Under the pieces are notes generated by a model. That model did no database searches, had not been told where the DNA came from, and saw nothing but the letters and a program-made list of their open reading frames with translations. Made by a program: the position numbers and the translations under genes. A DNA stretch of 64,000 nt, taken from NCBI RefSeq assembly GCF_947502415.1, contig NZ_CANMZV010000021.1, forward strand, positions 1-64,000, read 5' to 3'. Numbering within the stretch: the stretch's first letter is position 1; every line of letters begins with the position of its first letter. This DNA is from an uncultured Photobacterium sp. GTDB taxonomy: Bacteria > Pseudomonadota > Gammaproteobacteria > Enterobacterales > Vibrionaceae. This document shows positions 53,400-64,000 of the stretch, one piece after another.

Positions 53400-56165
53400 C
53401 TAATGCCGATACGCCTTCGACGCTTTTACCACATTGTTCATCTCGTCGATCAGTTCATACAGTTCGGGTTCGATGTCTTCAATTGGGGCTTCAGCTTTTA
53501 GCTCGGTTTCAATGGTGTAACACAGGTTCTTCAGGCGAGGGACGCCGCTATAGGCGCAGCTGCCGTGTAGCTTGTGGATTGGTGGCCATAGCTCAATATG
53601 CTTGCCATCCAGCGCTTCGTTGACCAGCATTTCGACTTCGGGCATATAGTCGAGCAGCATTTGCAGCATATCTTTAGCAAGATCTTCTTTGCCGGCCGCC
53701 TGCTTAAGGGCGAGATCCCAATCCCAGCTCACATTGCTATCTATGGCTGGAGCTGGCGTTTTTGTTACTGCGGTTTCCTCGGCCATTGGTTGGTTAGGGC
53801 CTGCATCTTGCGGGTGGGTCCACTTGGCTAGGATCTGTTGCAGGATATGTTCTTCGATAGGTTTGGTCAGGTAGTCGTCCATGCCGGCATTGATCAGGCG
53901 TTCCCGTTCTCCAGCCATCGCATGAGCAGTAACCGCAATCACCGGTGTGGTGTGATTGAGTTCAGTTTTGTGGATCTCCTGGCTGGCGGTGACGCCGTCC
54001 ATTTCCGGCATCTGGATATCCATGAAGATCAGGTCAAATGCTTTTTGGTGTGCGTATTCTACTGCCTTGCGGCCGCCTGTCGCGGTGATCACCGTTTCTG
54101 CCCGTTCACTGAGCAGAGCTGAAATCAGCTTGAGGTTCGCTGGGTTATCGTCGACAGCCATGACGGTCAGCGGCAAAATGGTGTCGGCAGGCTCCGGCAG
54201 TTGCGGTTCCGGCTCACCCAGCATATCAGGCTCGCTAATCAAAGATTCAAGCAACTTGCGATGGGCTAGCGGTTTAGGCAGGCAGGCAGTAACTCCAGCG
54301 TTGACCAGTCGCTCGGACAGCGCCAACTCAGTAGTTGGCAGGCTGACCATCACTTTGTCTGCCAATTGTTCGGCTTTGAATACCATATCCAACAGGCTAG
54401 CGATTGGCGGCTGTTCGCCTGGTGTCAGGTTGAGCAGGGCGAAGTGGTGGTGCTCGGCATCGTCCGGCATGGTTGAGCGGTATGTTACATGGAGGCCTGC
54501 CTTGATCAGGCGTTGCTGGATCACTGAGGCTGCCTGCATGTTCGGCTCGATCAACAGTAGTTTTTTGTCGGTCAGCGAGGTGGTGTCGATCGGCTGGGAA
54601 ACGGGTAGATCGGTTTTGGCCAGACGAAGGCTGAACCAGAAGGTCGAACCTTGGTGCAGGCGGCTGGTCAGGCTGATTTCGCCACCCATCTGAGTAACCA
54701 GTTTCTGGGTGATCACAAGGCCGAGGCCGGTACCGCCGTAGCGGCGTGATATGCTGGCGTCAGCTTGGCTGAAGGCCTGGAATAGCTGCGCCTGCTGGCG
54801 CTCGGAAATACCGATACCTGTATCACGGACCATGAATTGTAACTCGACATTTTCGTCTTTGTCGGTTTTGAGCTCGACATAGACATCAATGTTGCCGCGC
54901 TCGGTAAATTTCACGGCGTTACCGATCAGGTTGGTTAGCACCTGCTGGATGCGCAATGGATCGCCAATCAACCCGGTCGGGATCCGGTTGTCGACTTTCA
55001 GTGTCAGCTCCAGTCCTTTCTCGTGGGCGCTTGGTGCCAACAGTTTCATGACCTCGTCCAGTGACTCAGTAAAGTCGAACGGAATGTTTTCCAGCAGCAA
55101 TTTGCCAGCTTCTAATTTCGAGAAGTCGAGGATGTCATTGATGATCGTCAGCAGGTTGTTGGCTGATTTTTCGATAGTTTGCAGGTAATCCTGCTGGCTT
55201 GTGCTAAGGCGGGTTTTCAGCATCTGGCGGGTAAAGCCGATGACACCGTTCAGCGGGGTACGCAATTCATGCGACATATTAGCCAGAAACTCGGATTTGA
55301 CCCGGGCTGCTTCTTGGGCGCGTTTTTTAGCAATATCGAGTTCAACGTTCTGGATTTCTAGCTGCTCAAGCGTCTCACGTAAGTCTGACGTTGCTTGGTC
55401 GATACTCTGTTGCATTTCTATATGGTATTCCGACAGCGAAACTGCCATCGCATTGATCCCGTTTTTCAGGGTGTCGAGCTCGCCGAGCAGTTGGCCTTCA
55501 ATTCGAACATCTAGGTGGCCGCGCCGGATCCGGTCAACCACGCTGACCATATGGGATATCGGCCGAGTTACATCTTTCATCAGACGGTAGGCAAACAGTG
55601 ATGACAAACTCAGGCCTAGCAGGAGTACCATCAGCGCGGTGAATACTTCCTGGTATTGCTGCAGGCGCAGGGCGCTTAAATCTAGTTCCAGTGCGATGTA
55701 TCCCAATGCTTCAGCCCGGTAGCCGGGATAAGACGGGTTGTTGAACTGGCCCTCTTTCAGGATTGGAGCCCTTAAGATCAGTGAGTTCTTATTGAGCCGG
55801 GTTTCCAGTAGCAACGGGATCGGCTGATCATCCGGGTACATCAGGGCTTCGAAATTACGGTGGAAGTTCGAAGTGACGAACAGCTCGTTGTTGGCATCGA
55901 AGACAGCAATGCTGCGGATGATCTGAGAATGTTTGCGGTGGGCGTAACTGATCAGACGGCGGACGGCTTCACGGTTGTGATCTGTCATCCCATATTCGGT
56001 TGAAATCGCAAGAGGTTCGATGATACTGGCACCGGTTGAGATGAGCTGATGCTCAAGATCCCGATAGCGGCTCATGGTGAAAAATGCGCTCAGCAGTAGG
56101 CCAATAATCAGCGTAGGTGCTAATGTCAGGGTGAAGACCCTGGCACGGAGTCCATATTTGGTCAT
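53400..56165 (-). CDS. barA: hybrid sensor histidine kinase BarA/VarS
   Basis: Tripartite sensor kinase that phosphorylates UvrY/VarA and so drives Csr small RNAs. 921 residues (E. coli 918). Two membrane segments (about 9-30 and 173-193) flank a periplasmic sensor; HAMP about 195-247; HisKA with His299 in MSHELRTPLNGVIGF; HATPase with GNAVKFTERG, DTGIGI and GGTGLGLVI; an atypical receiver about 530-640 that lacks the acceptor Asp; a true receiver with Asp716 in FMDIQMPEMDG; and an HPt domain with His867 in HKLHGSCAYSG. Divergent from rlmD. Confidence 0.96.
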   Translation of the reverse strand: MTKYGLRARVFTLTLAPTLIIGLLLSAFFTMSRYRDLEHQLISTGASIIEPLAISTEYGMTDHNREAVRRLISYAHRKHSQIIRSIAVFDANNELFVTSNFHRNFEALMYPDDQPIPLLLETRLNKNSLILRAPILKEGQFNNPSYPGYRAEALGYIALELDLSALRLQQYQEVFTALMVLLLGLSLSSLFAYRLMKDVTRPISHMVSVVDRIRRGHLDVRIEGQLLGELDTLKNGINAMAVSLSEYHIEMQQSIDQATSDLRETLEQLEIQNVELDIAKKRAQEAARVKSEFLANMSHELRTPLNGVIGFTRQMLKTRLSTSQQDYLQTIEKSANNLLTIINDILDFSKLEAGKLLLENIPFDFTESLDEVMKLLAPSAHEKGLELTLKVDNRIPTGLIGDPLRIQQVLTNLIGNAVKFTERGNIDVYVELKTDKDENVELQFMVRDTGIGISERQQAQLFQAFSQADASISRRYGGTGLGLVITQKLVTQMGGEISLTSRLHQGSTFWFSLRLAKTDLPVSQPIDTTSLTDKKLLLIEPNMQAASVIQQRLIKAGLHVTYRSTMPDDAEHHHFALLNLTPGEQPPIASLLDMVFKAEQLADKVMVSLPTTELALSERLVNAGVTACLPKPLAHRKLLESLISEPDMLGEPEPQLPEPADTILPLTVMAVDDNPANLKLISALLSERAETVITATGGRKAVEYAHQKAFDLIFMDIQMPEMDGVTASQEIHKTELNHTTPVIAVTAHAMAGERERLINAGMDDYLTKPIEEHILQQILAKWTHPQDAGPNQPMAEETAVTKTPAPAIDSNVSWDWDLALKQAAGKEDLAKDMLQMLLDYMPEVEMLVNEALDGKHIELWPPIHKLHGSCAYSGVPRLKNLCYTIETELKAEAPIEDIEPELYELIDEMNNVVKASKAYRH

Positions 56166-56265
56166 TGTTATCTTAATTACAAGAATGCGATTCTGTGGGA
56201 GAATTGTCGTCCATTTGTGGCCGTTAGCTTAATGAAACTAAGGCTGTTCGACAATCAACTAATAC

Positions 56266-56294
56266 CAAACTGCTGACAAGGTCACTCAGTTTGG
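56266..56294. repeat. inverted repeat in the barA-rlmD gap
   Basis: CCAAACTG and CAGTTTGG, 8 perfect pairs separated by 13 bases, shortly before rlmD. It could be an operator or leader hairpin; no regulator is recognised. Confidence 0.45.
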
Positions 56295-56321
56295 TTTATC
56301 TGTTCCGTGAGTCAAAACACT

Positions 56322-57671
56322 ATGGCACGCTTTTTTAAGCCCCAAAAACGAAAAGTAACCGATACCAAGCATAAAGAAATCCTTATCAGCCGACTGGATC
56401 ATCTCGGCGCAGGAATTGGTCATCTCAACAAGAAACCGGTTTTCGTCGATGGCTTGTTGCCGGGCGAAAAGGCGCTGGTGCAGTTAACGGAAGACAAGAA
56501 GCAATACGCGCGTGCCAAAGTAATTAAGCGCCTAAGCGATAGCCAGGCGCGTATTAAACCCCATTGTCCTATCTATGACCAGTGTGGCGGTTGTAACTTG
56601 CAGCATTTATCCCATCCTGGACAAGTTGAAGCTAAGCAGCAGGCTCTGATTGAGTTAATGAGTAAGTTTGCAGCAACCGATAAGCAACAGGAATTTGCCC
56701 TTGAAGCACCGATCACCGGTGGCGAGCATCACTATCGCCGTTGCTCGCGCTTTAGTATTAAGCCGGGAGGCGGAAAGCTGCAGTTCGGTTTCCGTCGTAA
56801 GCAGAGCAAGGAGATTGTTGATGTCGAGCATTGTCCGGTACTGGCCCAATCGCTTAATGAGTTGCTTCCGCCGCTACGTAGCCTGCTTGGTAAGCTGAAA
56901 GGGCAGAAGCACTTGGGTCATGTCGAGCTGGTGGAAGCTGATAACGGCAGGGTAGTTCTGATCCGCCATCTGCAATCGTTTTCCGACAAAGATATGACCT
57001 CGCTTCGTCAGTTCGCCGAGCAGTACGATGTTATCCTGTATTTAGCCCCAACATCGGATTCTATTGATAGAATTTCTGGCCAAGCTCCGTATTATGAACT
57101 GGACGGGATGAAGCTTTACTTCTCTCCGAAAGATTTCATCCAGGTCAACCGGGATGTTAACAAGCAGATGGTACAGCAGGCGATGGACTGGCTAACGGTT
57201 GAACCGCAGGACCGGGTACTGGATCTGTTTTGTGGTTTGGGTAACTTTAGCTTGCCGCTGGCAAAACGGGCAAAATCGCTGGTCGGTGTTGAAGGTGTTG
57301 ACGAAATGGTGCATCGTGCTACTGATAATGCATTGATAAATAAGCTGGAAAATGCTTCATTTTATCAGGCTAACCTCGAGCAGGATGTGACTACCATGGG
57401 TTGGGCACAAGAACCATTTAATAAAATTTTGCTCGATCCCGCTCGTGCCGGTGCAGCCGGCGTGATGCAGCATGTCGTGAACCTGGCTCCGGAAAGGGTC
57501 GTGTATGTGTCATGCAACCCAGCAACATTGGCACGGGATAGCCAGATGTTGCTAAAACAAGGTTATCAGTTGGAACGGTTGGGAATGCTGGATATGTTCC
57601 CGCATACCGGCCATCTAGAATCAATGGCCCTGTTTACCAAAAATAATCTGGGCACAAAGAATAGTGTTTAA
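56322..57671 (+). CDS. rlmD: 23S rRNA (uracil(1939)-C5)-methyltransferase
   Basis: SAM-dependent enzyme with an N-terminal TRAM domain and an Fe-S cluster. ATG at 56322 (MARFFKPQKRK) gives 449 residues; a GTG five codons upstream is possible and neither has a good ribosome-binding site. E. coli is 433. Cys ligands appear in CPIYDQCGGCNLQHL and further CPV; motifs LDLFCGLGNFSLPLAK (SAM), LDPARAGAAGVMQ, and catalytic YVSCNPATLARD. relA follows after 28 bases. Confidence 0.95.
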   Translation: MARFFKPQKRKVTDTKHKEILISRLDHLGAGIGHLNKKPVFVDGLLPGEKALVQLTEDKKQYARAKVIKRLSDSQARIKPHCPIYDQCGGCNLQHLSHPGQVEAKQQALIELMSKFAATDKQQEFALEAPITGGEHHYRRCSRFSIKPGGGKLQFGFRRKQSKEIVDVEHCPVLAQSLNELLPPLRSLLGKLKGQKHLGHVELVEADNGRVVLIRHLQSFSDKDMTSLRQFAEQYDVILYLAPTSDSIDRISGQAPYYELDGMKLYFSPKDFIQVNRDVNKQMVQQAMDWLTVEPQDRVLDLFCGLGNFSLPLAKRAKSLVGVEGVDEMVHRATDNALINKLENASFYQANLEQDVTTMGWAQEPFNKILLDPARAGAAGVMQHVVNLAPERVVYVSCNPATLARDSQMLLKQGYQLERLGMLDMFPHTGHLESMALFTKNNLGTKNSV

Positions 57672-57699
57672 TCACGGTTAGAGAAAACAGGAAAGAGAA

Positions 57700-59928
57700 A
57701 TGGTCGCAGTTCGCGGTGCGCATTTAAAGGAAAATGATACATTTGAGCCGTCATCTTGGGTTGAAAGCCTGAAGCAGGATGCCAAGATGTCGAAGCATAT
57801 TTTGCTGGCCTATCAGCGATGTATCGAATTAACGACAGGGGAAGAGTCAGCGCCGCTATTGCTGTGGCGTGGCCGCGAAATGGTGGAAATCCTTGTTACC
57901 TTGAGTATGGACAAGGATACCTTAGTGGCTGCCCTGCTGTTCCCGCTGGTGGAGGCGGGACTGTACGACCCTGAGCAGCTCAAGGAAGATTACAGCAACA
58001 CGATTTTGCAGATGGTGACCGGTGTCAGCCAGATGGCGGCGATCGGTCAGCTTAATGCGACGACCGAAGGTGCGGCCCAATCGGCCCAGGTAGATAATAT
58101 TCGTCGTATGCTGCTGTCGATGGTGGACGACTTCCGCTGCGTAGTGATTAAGCTTGCAGAGCGGATCTGCAATCTGCGTGAGGTAAAAGACGATCCGGAT
58201 GAGATCCGCCGGGCGGCGGCAAAAGAGTGTGGCAATATTTATGCGCCACTGGCAAACCGCCTGGGTATCGGTCAGTTGAAGTGGGAAATCGAGGATTACG
58301 CTTTCCGCTACAACCACCCGAAGACTTACAAGCAAATTGCCAAGCAGCTTTCCGAGCGGCGGATTGACCGTGAGCAGTACATTGAGCGTTTTGTTGCCGA
58401 TCTGGATGAGTCGATGAAGGCCTCGCATATTCGTGCCGAGGTTCATGGGCGTCCGAAGCATATTTACAGCATCTGGCGCAAGATGCAGAAAAAGAGCTTG
58501 GCGTTTGACGAACTGTTTGATGTTCGTGCGGTACGGATCATTGCCGAGGAGCTGCAAGACTGTTATGCCGCGCTCGGTATCGTGCATACCAAGTACCGTC
58601 ATCTGCCGAAAGAATTTGATGATTACGTGGCCAATCCGAAGCCGAATGGTTACCAGTCTATCCATACCGTGGTACTGGGGCCGGAAGGCAAGACGATAGA
58701 AATCCAGATCCGGACCAAGCAGATGCATGAAGAGTCCGAACTGGGTGTAGCTGCGCACTGGAAATACAAGGAAAGCGGCTCGTCTTCGGGGGGCGCGCGC
58801 TCTTCCTACGATGAAAAAATCAATTGGTTGCGCAAGCTGCTTGCCTGGCAGGAGGAGATGTCAGACTCCGGCGAAATGCTTGAAGAGCTTCGTAGTCAGG
58901 TGTTTGACGATCGCGTCTATGCGTTTACTCCGAAAGGCGATGTGGTTGATTTGCCGCTGGATGCGACACCGCTGGATTTTGCCTACCATATCCACTCTGA
59001 AGTCGGTCACCGTTGTATCGGGGCTAAGGTGGAAGGTCGTATTGTACCGTTCACCTACCGTTTGCAGATGGGGGATCAGGTAGAAATTATCACCCAGAAA
59101 GAGCCGAACCCATCTCGCGACTGGCTGAACCCGAACCTTGGCTTTGTCACTTCCAGCCGGGCGCGGGCAAAAGTTCATGCTTGGTACCGTAAGCAGGATC
59201 GTGACAAGAATATTGCGGCTGGTCGGGAAATTCTTGAAGCCGAGCTGGCGAAAATCGGCGCCACGCTAAAAGATGCCGAGGCCTATGCTCTCAAGCGTTT
59301 CAATGTGAATTCGCCGGTTGAACTATATGCCGGTATCGGCAGTGGTGATTTGCGTATCAACCAGGTCATCAACCATATCAATGCGTTGGTGAACAAGCCG
59401 ACGGCTGAGGAAGAAGATCAGCAGCTGCTGGAAAAACTGACCGAAGCCGGCGCTAAAGGCGCAGCTAAGAAGCCGCAACGTGATGCGGTGGTGGTTGAAG
59501 GGGTCGATAACCTGATGACCCACCTGGCCCGTTGTTGCCAGCCAATTCCGGGCGATGATATTCAGGGTTTTGTTACTCAGGGGCGGGGCATTTCCGTCCA
59601 CCGTTGTGACTGTGAGCAGCTTGATGAATTGCGCCATGTTGCTCCGGAGCGGATCATCGATACGGTCTGGGGCGGCGGTTTTGTCGGCAATTACAATATC
59701 ACTGTACGGGTAACGGCATCAGAGCGCAACGGTCTTATCAAGGATCTGACTAACACCTTCGCCAACGAAAAAGTTAAGGTGTCAGGCATGAAGAGCAGGA
59801 TCGATTTCAAAAAACAGATGTCCATCATGGATTTTGATCTTGAACTGACGGATTTGGAAGTGTTAAGCCGGGTACTAAAACGGATTGAGCACGTGAAGGA
59901 CGTCGCGGAAGCTAAGCGACTGTACTAA
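57700..59928 (+). CDS. relA: (p)ppGpp synthetase RelA
   Basis: Ribosome-associated synthetase of the stringent response. 742 residues (E. coli 744). The N-terminal hydrolase-like domain is degenerate: ALLFPLVEAGL where bifunctional relatives have a His-Asp pair, so it should only synthesise. Synthetase domain: GRPKHIYSIWRKMQKK and YKESGSSSGG region; TGS domain VYAFTPKGDVVDLPLDATPLDFAYHIH; zinc-finger CCQPIPGDDI; C-terminal ACT. AGGAAAGAG precedes the ATG. Confidence 0.98.
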   Translation: MVAVRGAHLKENDTFEPSSWVESLKQDAKMSKHILLAYQRCIELTTGEESAPLLLWRGREMVEILVTLSMDKDTLVAALLFPLVEAGLYDPEQLKEDYSNTILQMVTGVSQMAAIGQLNATTEGAAQSAQVDNIRRMLLSMVDDFRCVVIKLAERICNLREVKDDPDEIRRAAAKECGNIYAPLANRLGIGQLKWEIEDYAFRYNHPKTYKQIAKQLSERRIDREQYIERFVADLDESMKASHIRAEVHGRPKHIYSIWRKMQKKSLAFDELFDVRAVRIIAEELQDCYAALGIVHTKYRHLPKEFDDYVANPKPNGYQSIHTVVLGPEGKTIEIQIRTKQMHEESELGVAAHWKYKESGSSSGGARSSYDEKINWLRKLLAWQEEMSDSGEMLEELRSQVFDDRVYAFTPKGDVVDLPLDATPLDFAYHIHSEVGHRCIGAKVEGRIVPFTYRLQMGDQVEIITQKEPNPSRDWLNPNLGFVTSSRARAKVHAWYRKQDRDKNIAAGREILEAELAKIGATLKDAEAYALKRFNVNSPVELYAGIGSGDLRINQVINHINALVNKPTAEEEDQQLLEKLTEAGAKGAAKKPQRDAVVVEGVDNLMTHLARCCQPIPGDDIQGFVTQGRGISVHRCDCEQLDELRHVAPERIIDTVWGGGFVGNYNITVRVTASERNGLIKDLTNTFANEKVKVSGMKSRIDFKKQMSIMDFDLELTDLEVLSRVLKRIEHVKDVAEAKRLY

Positions 59929-59949
59929 TATTTTCCAGAAGCGATAAAG

Positions 59950-59978
59950 CGGGGAGCAGCAGCTACCCGTTTTTTTTT
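59950..59978 (+). terminator. rho-independent terminator after relA
   Basis: CGGG (59950-59953) pairs with CCCG (59966-59969) and inner AGC/GCT around loop AGCA, then nine T (59970-59978). It lies only 28 bases before mazG, so readthrough or a promoter within the hairpin region must express mazG. Confidence 0.8.
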
Positions 59979-60006
59979 GAATAGAGAAACGTAAAGAACT
60001 CCCATA

Positions 60007-60810
60007 ATGAACGACAAGCAGCAAACACCTATCGAACAACTGATTGAGATTATGGCAACCTTGCGGGATCCGCAGAAAGGGTGCCCGTGGGATCTGAAAC
60101 AGAATTTTGCCACCATAGTGCCGCACACAATCGAAGAAGCGTATGAAGTCGCCGATGCTATTGAGCAGCAGAACTGGGTGGATGTGCGAGAGGAACTGGG
60201 GGACTTGCTGTTTCAGGTCATTTTTTACAGTCAACTGGGCAAAGAGCAGGGGCTGTTTGATTTTGATGATGTTGTTAGTGGTATTAACGAGAAACTGACA
60301 CGTCGCCACCCACATGTTTTTGGTGAGACTGAATTTGCTGATGACGCGGCAATTAATGCTAACTGGGAAGCGGAGAAAGCCCGTGAGCGAGAGGCTAAGG
60401 GAGAGGATACCAGTATTCTTGCAAATATCCCGAAGGCATTACCTGCACTAAGTCGTGCCGATAAAATCCAGAAGCGCTGTGCCAAGCACGGTTTTGACTG
60501 GGACACGATTGGCCCGGTTGTTGAAAAGGTCAGGGAAGAAATTGATGAAGTGATGGATGAAGTTATCCAGGTCTCACCGGATCAATACAAGATTGAAGAA
60601 GAGATCGGGGATTTATTATTTGCGGCTGTGAACTTGAGCCGCCACCTGCATGTCAAACCAGAGTTGGCATTGCAGCGAGCGAACAAGAAATTCGAGCGTC
60701 GTTTTCGCGAAGTTGAAAAAAGTGTGCTAGAAAAAGGAAGGTGCCTTGATGATTGTTCGCTGGAAATGCTCGATCGAGAGTGGGAGAAGGTTAAGCGTAA
60801 CGAGCGTTGA
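60007..60810 (+). CDS. mazG: nucleoside triphosphate pyrophosphohydrolase MazG
   Basis: Hydrolyses NTPs and dNTPs to monophosphates. 267 residues (E. coli 263). Two MazG domains, each with an EExxE/D metal set: HTIEEAYEVADAIEQ with REELGDLLFQVIFY, and EKVREEIDEVMDEVIQ with IEEEIGDLLFAAVNLSRHL; KGCPWDLKQNFATIVPH near the start. The relA-mazG-pyrG-eno order is conserved. Confidence 0.96.
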   Translation: MNDKQQTPIEQLIEIMATLRDPQKGCPWDLKQNFATIVPHTIEEAYEVADAIEQQNWVDVREELGDLLFQVIFYSQLGKEQGLFDFDDVVSGINEKLTRRHPHVFGETEFADDAAINANWEAEKAREREAKGEDTSILANIPKALPALSRADKIQKRCAKHGFDWDTIGPVVEKVREEIDEVMDEVIQVSPDQYKIEEEIGDLLFAAVNLSRHLHVKPELALQRANKKFERRFREVEKSVLEKGRCLDDCSLEMLDREWEKVKRNER

Positions 60811-60933
60811 TCGTCGAATTATTATGCGTAAGGAATGAGCAGCTGGTTACTTATAGTTCTAACGATATTCACGCTATTGGGTAGAATTGATTTGAAACAA
60901 AAAAAAACCAATCCTGCTGTGATAGTTTTCACG

Positions 60934-60962
60934 TTGTGGCGATAAAGTGTGTCTGGTATACT
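60934..60962 (+). promoter_or_regulatory. candidate sigma-70 promoter of pyrG
   Basis: -35 TTGTGG (60934-60939), 17-base spacer, -10 TATACT (60957-60962). The leader to the ATG at 61016 is about 47 bases. The -35 is only a partial match. Confidence 0.55.
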
Positions 60963-60964
60963 AA

Positions 60965-62656
<1,692 letters not shown>

Positions 62657-62665
62657 GGATTACTG

Positions 62666-62701
62666 ATAGCTGTGGCGGTTATGGCTGCAGCTATTTTTTT
62701 A
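62666..62701 (+). terminator. terminator or attenuator between pyrG and eno
   Basis: ATAGCTG (62666-62672) pairs with CAGCTAT (62688-62694) over a 15-base loop, followed by eight T (62694-62701). eno starts 36 bases later, so this is likely a partial terminator in the pyrG-eno unit. Confidence 0.7.
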
Positions 62702-62709
62702 GCTTTTAA

Positions 62710-64000
<1,291 letters not shown>

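Noticed and set aside
53400..55590. Long plus-strand open frames opposite barA
   Set aside because: They are antisense shadows of a large GC-balanced gene; the minus-strand BarA domains are unambiguous.
57922..58758. 278-codon minus-strand frame inside relA
   Set aside because: Antisense shadow; no homology-like motifs, while relA is complete.

Overview
The window is a gene-dense piece of a gammaproteobacterial chromosome, most likely Vibrionaceae (Photobacterium or a close Vibrio relative). This rests on gene order (mltC-yggX-mutY // trmB-glsA; hemW-rdgB-DUF4426-yggU-yggT-proC-yggS // pilT-pilU; ruvX-yqgE-gshB-rsmE-endA/dns-sprT-metK // tkt-epd-pgk-fba-mscS), on an NqrM gene (Na+-translocating NADH dehydrogenase maturation), and on CTA as the favoured Leu codon in the most highly expressed genes. 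It is core genome. I see no phage, insertion sequence, CRISPR array, integron or toxin-antitoxin island.

Layout. 0-3 kb: tRNA-Phe, then mltC, yggX and mutY on the minus strand. 3-5.3 kb: trmB, glsA and a broken yggN. 5.3-10.3 kb: a minus-strand run hemW to yggS. 10.3-12.5 kb: the type IV pilus retraction ATPases pilT and pilU. 12.5-18.5 kb: ruvX, yqgE, gshB, rsmE, endA, sprT and metK, with a MetJ operator at the metK promoter. 18.9-25.8 kb: central carbon genes tkt, epd, pgk and fba, then mscS. 25.8-28.2 kb: a YbaK-like gene, a deletion scar that removed the divergent 5' ends of argO and argP, and a SIMPL-domain gene. 28.2-32.1 kb: serA, rpiA, 5-formyl-THF cyclo-ligase, 6S RNA and zapA. 32.1-35.9 kb: ygfB, ubiH, ubiI and a solitary gcvH. 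36.6-37.7 kb: a small cassette of DUF134 regulator, NifX-like protein and NqrM behind a paired palindromic operator. 37.7-42.2 kb: a second YbaK-like gene, ygfZ, sdhE, ygfX and an HBM-type chemoreceptor with a sigma-28 promoter. 42.2-53.3 kb: nadB, then rpoE-rseABC, lepA, lepB-rnc-era-recO-pdxJ-acpS. 53.4-64 kb: barA/varS, rlmD, relA, mazG, pyrG and eno (cut by the window end).

How the genes connect. tkt, epd, pgk, fba, rpiA and eno cover the pentose-phosphate/glycolysis core; serA and epd feed serine and pyridoxal phosphate (with pdxJ and the PLP-binding protein YggS). metK, mazG, pyrG, ruvX, rdgB and mutY handle nucleotide supply and genome quality. rpoE-rseABC is a complete envelope-stress module with a recognisable autoregulated promoter. 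ygfZ, sdhE, yggX, gcvH, nqrM and the NifX-like gene concern Fe-S, flavin or lipoyl assembly.

Most unusual items: the double argO/argP truncation at one breakpoint; the DUF134-NifX-NqrM cassette with its palindromes; the remnant yggN; the absence of pepP, gcvT and gcvP from their usual neighbourhood; several strong unexplained palindromes (pilU-ruvX gap, ygfB promoter, lepA-lepB gap); and a 15-base perfect match to the BioBrick prefix core in the mutY-yggX gap. All calls come from reading the sequence. No database search was possible, and reference lengths are from memory.
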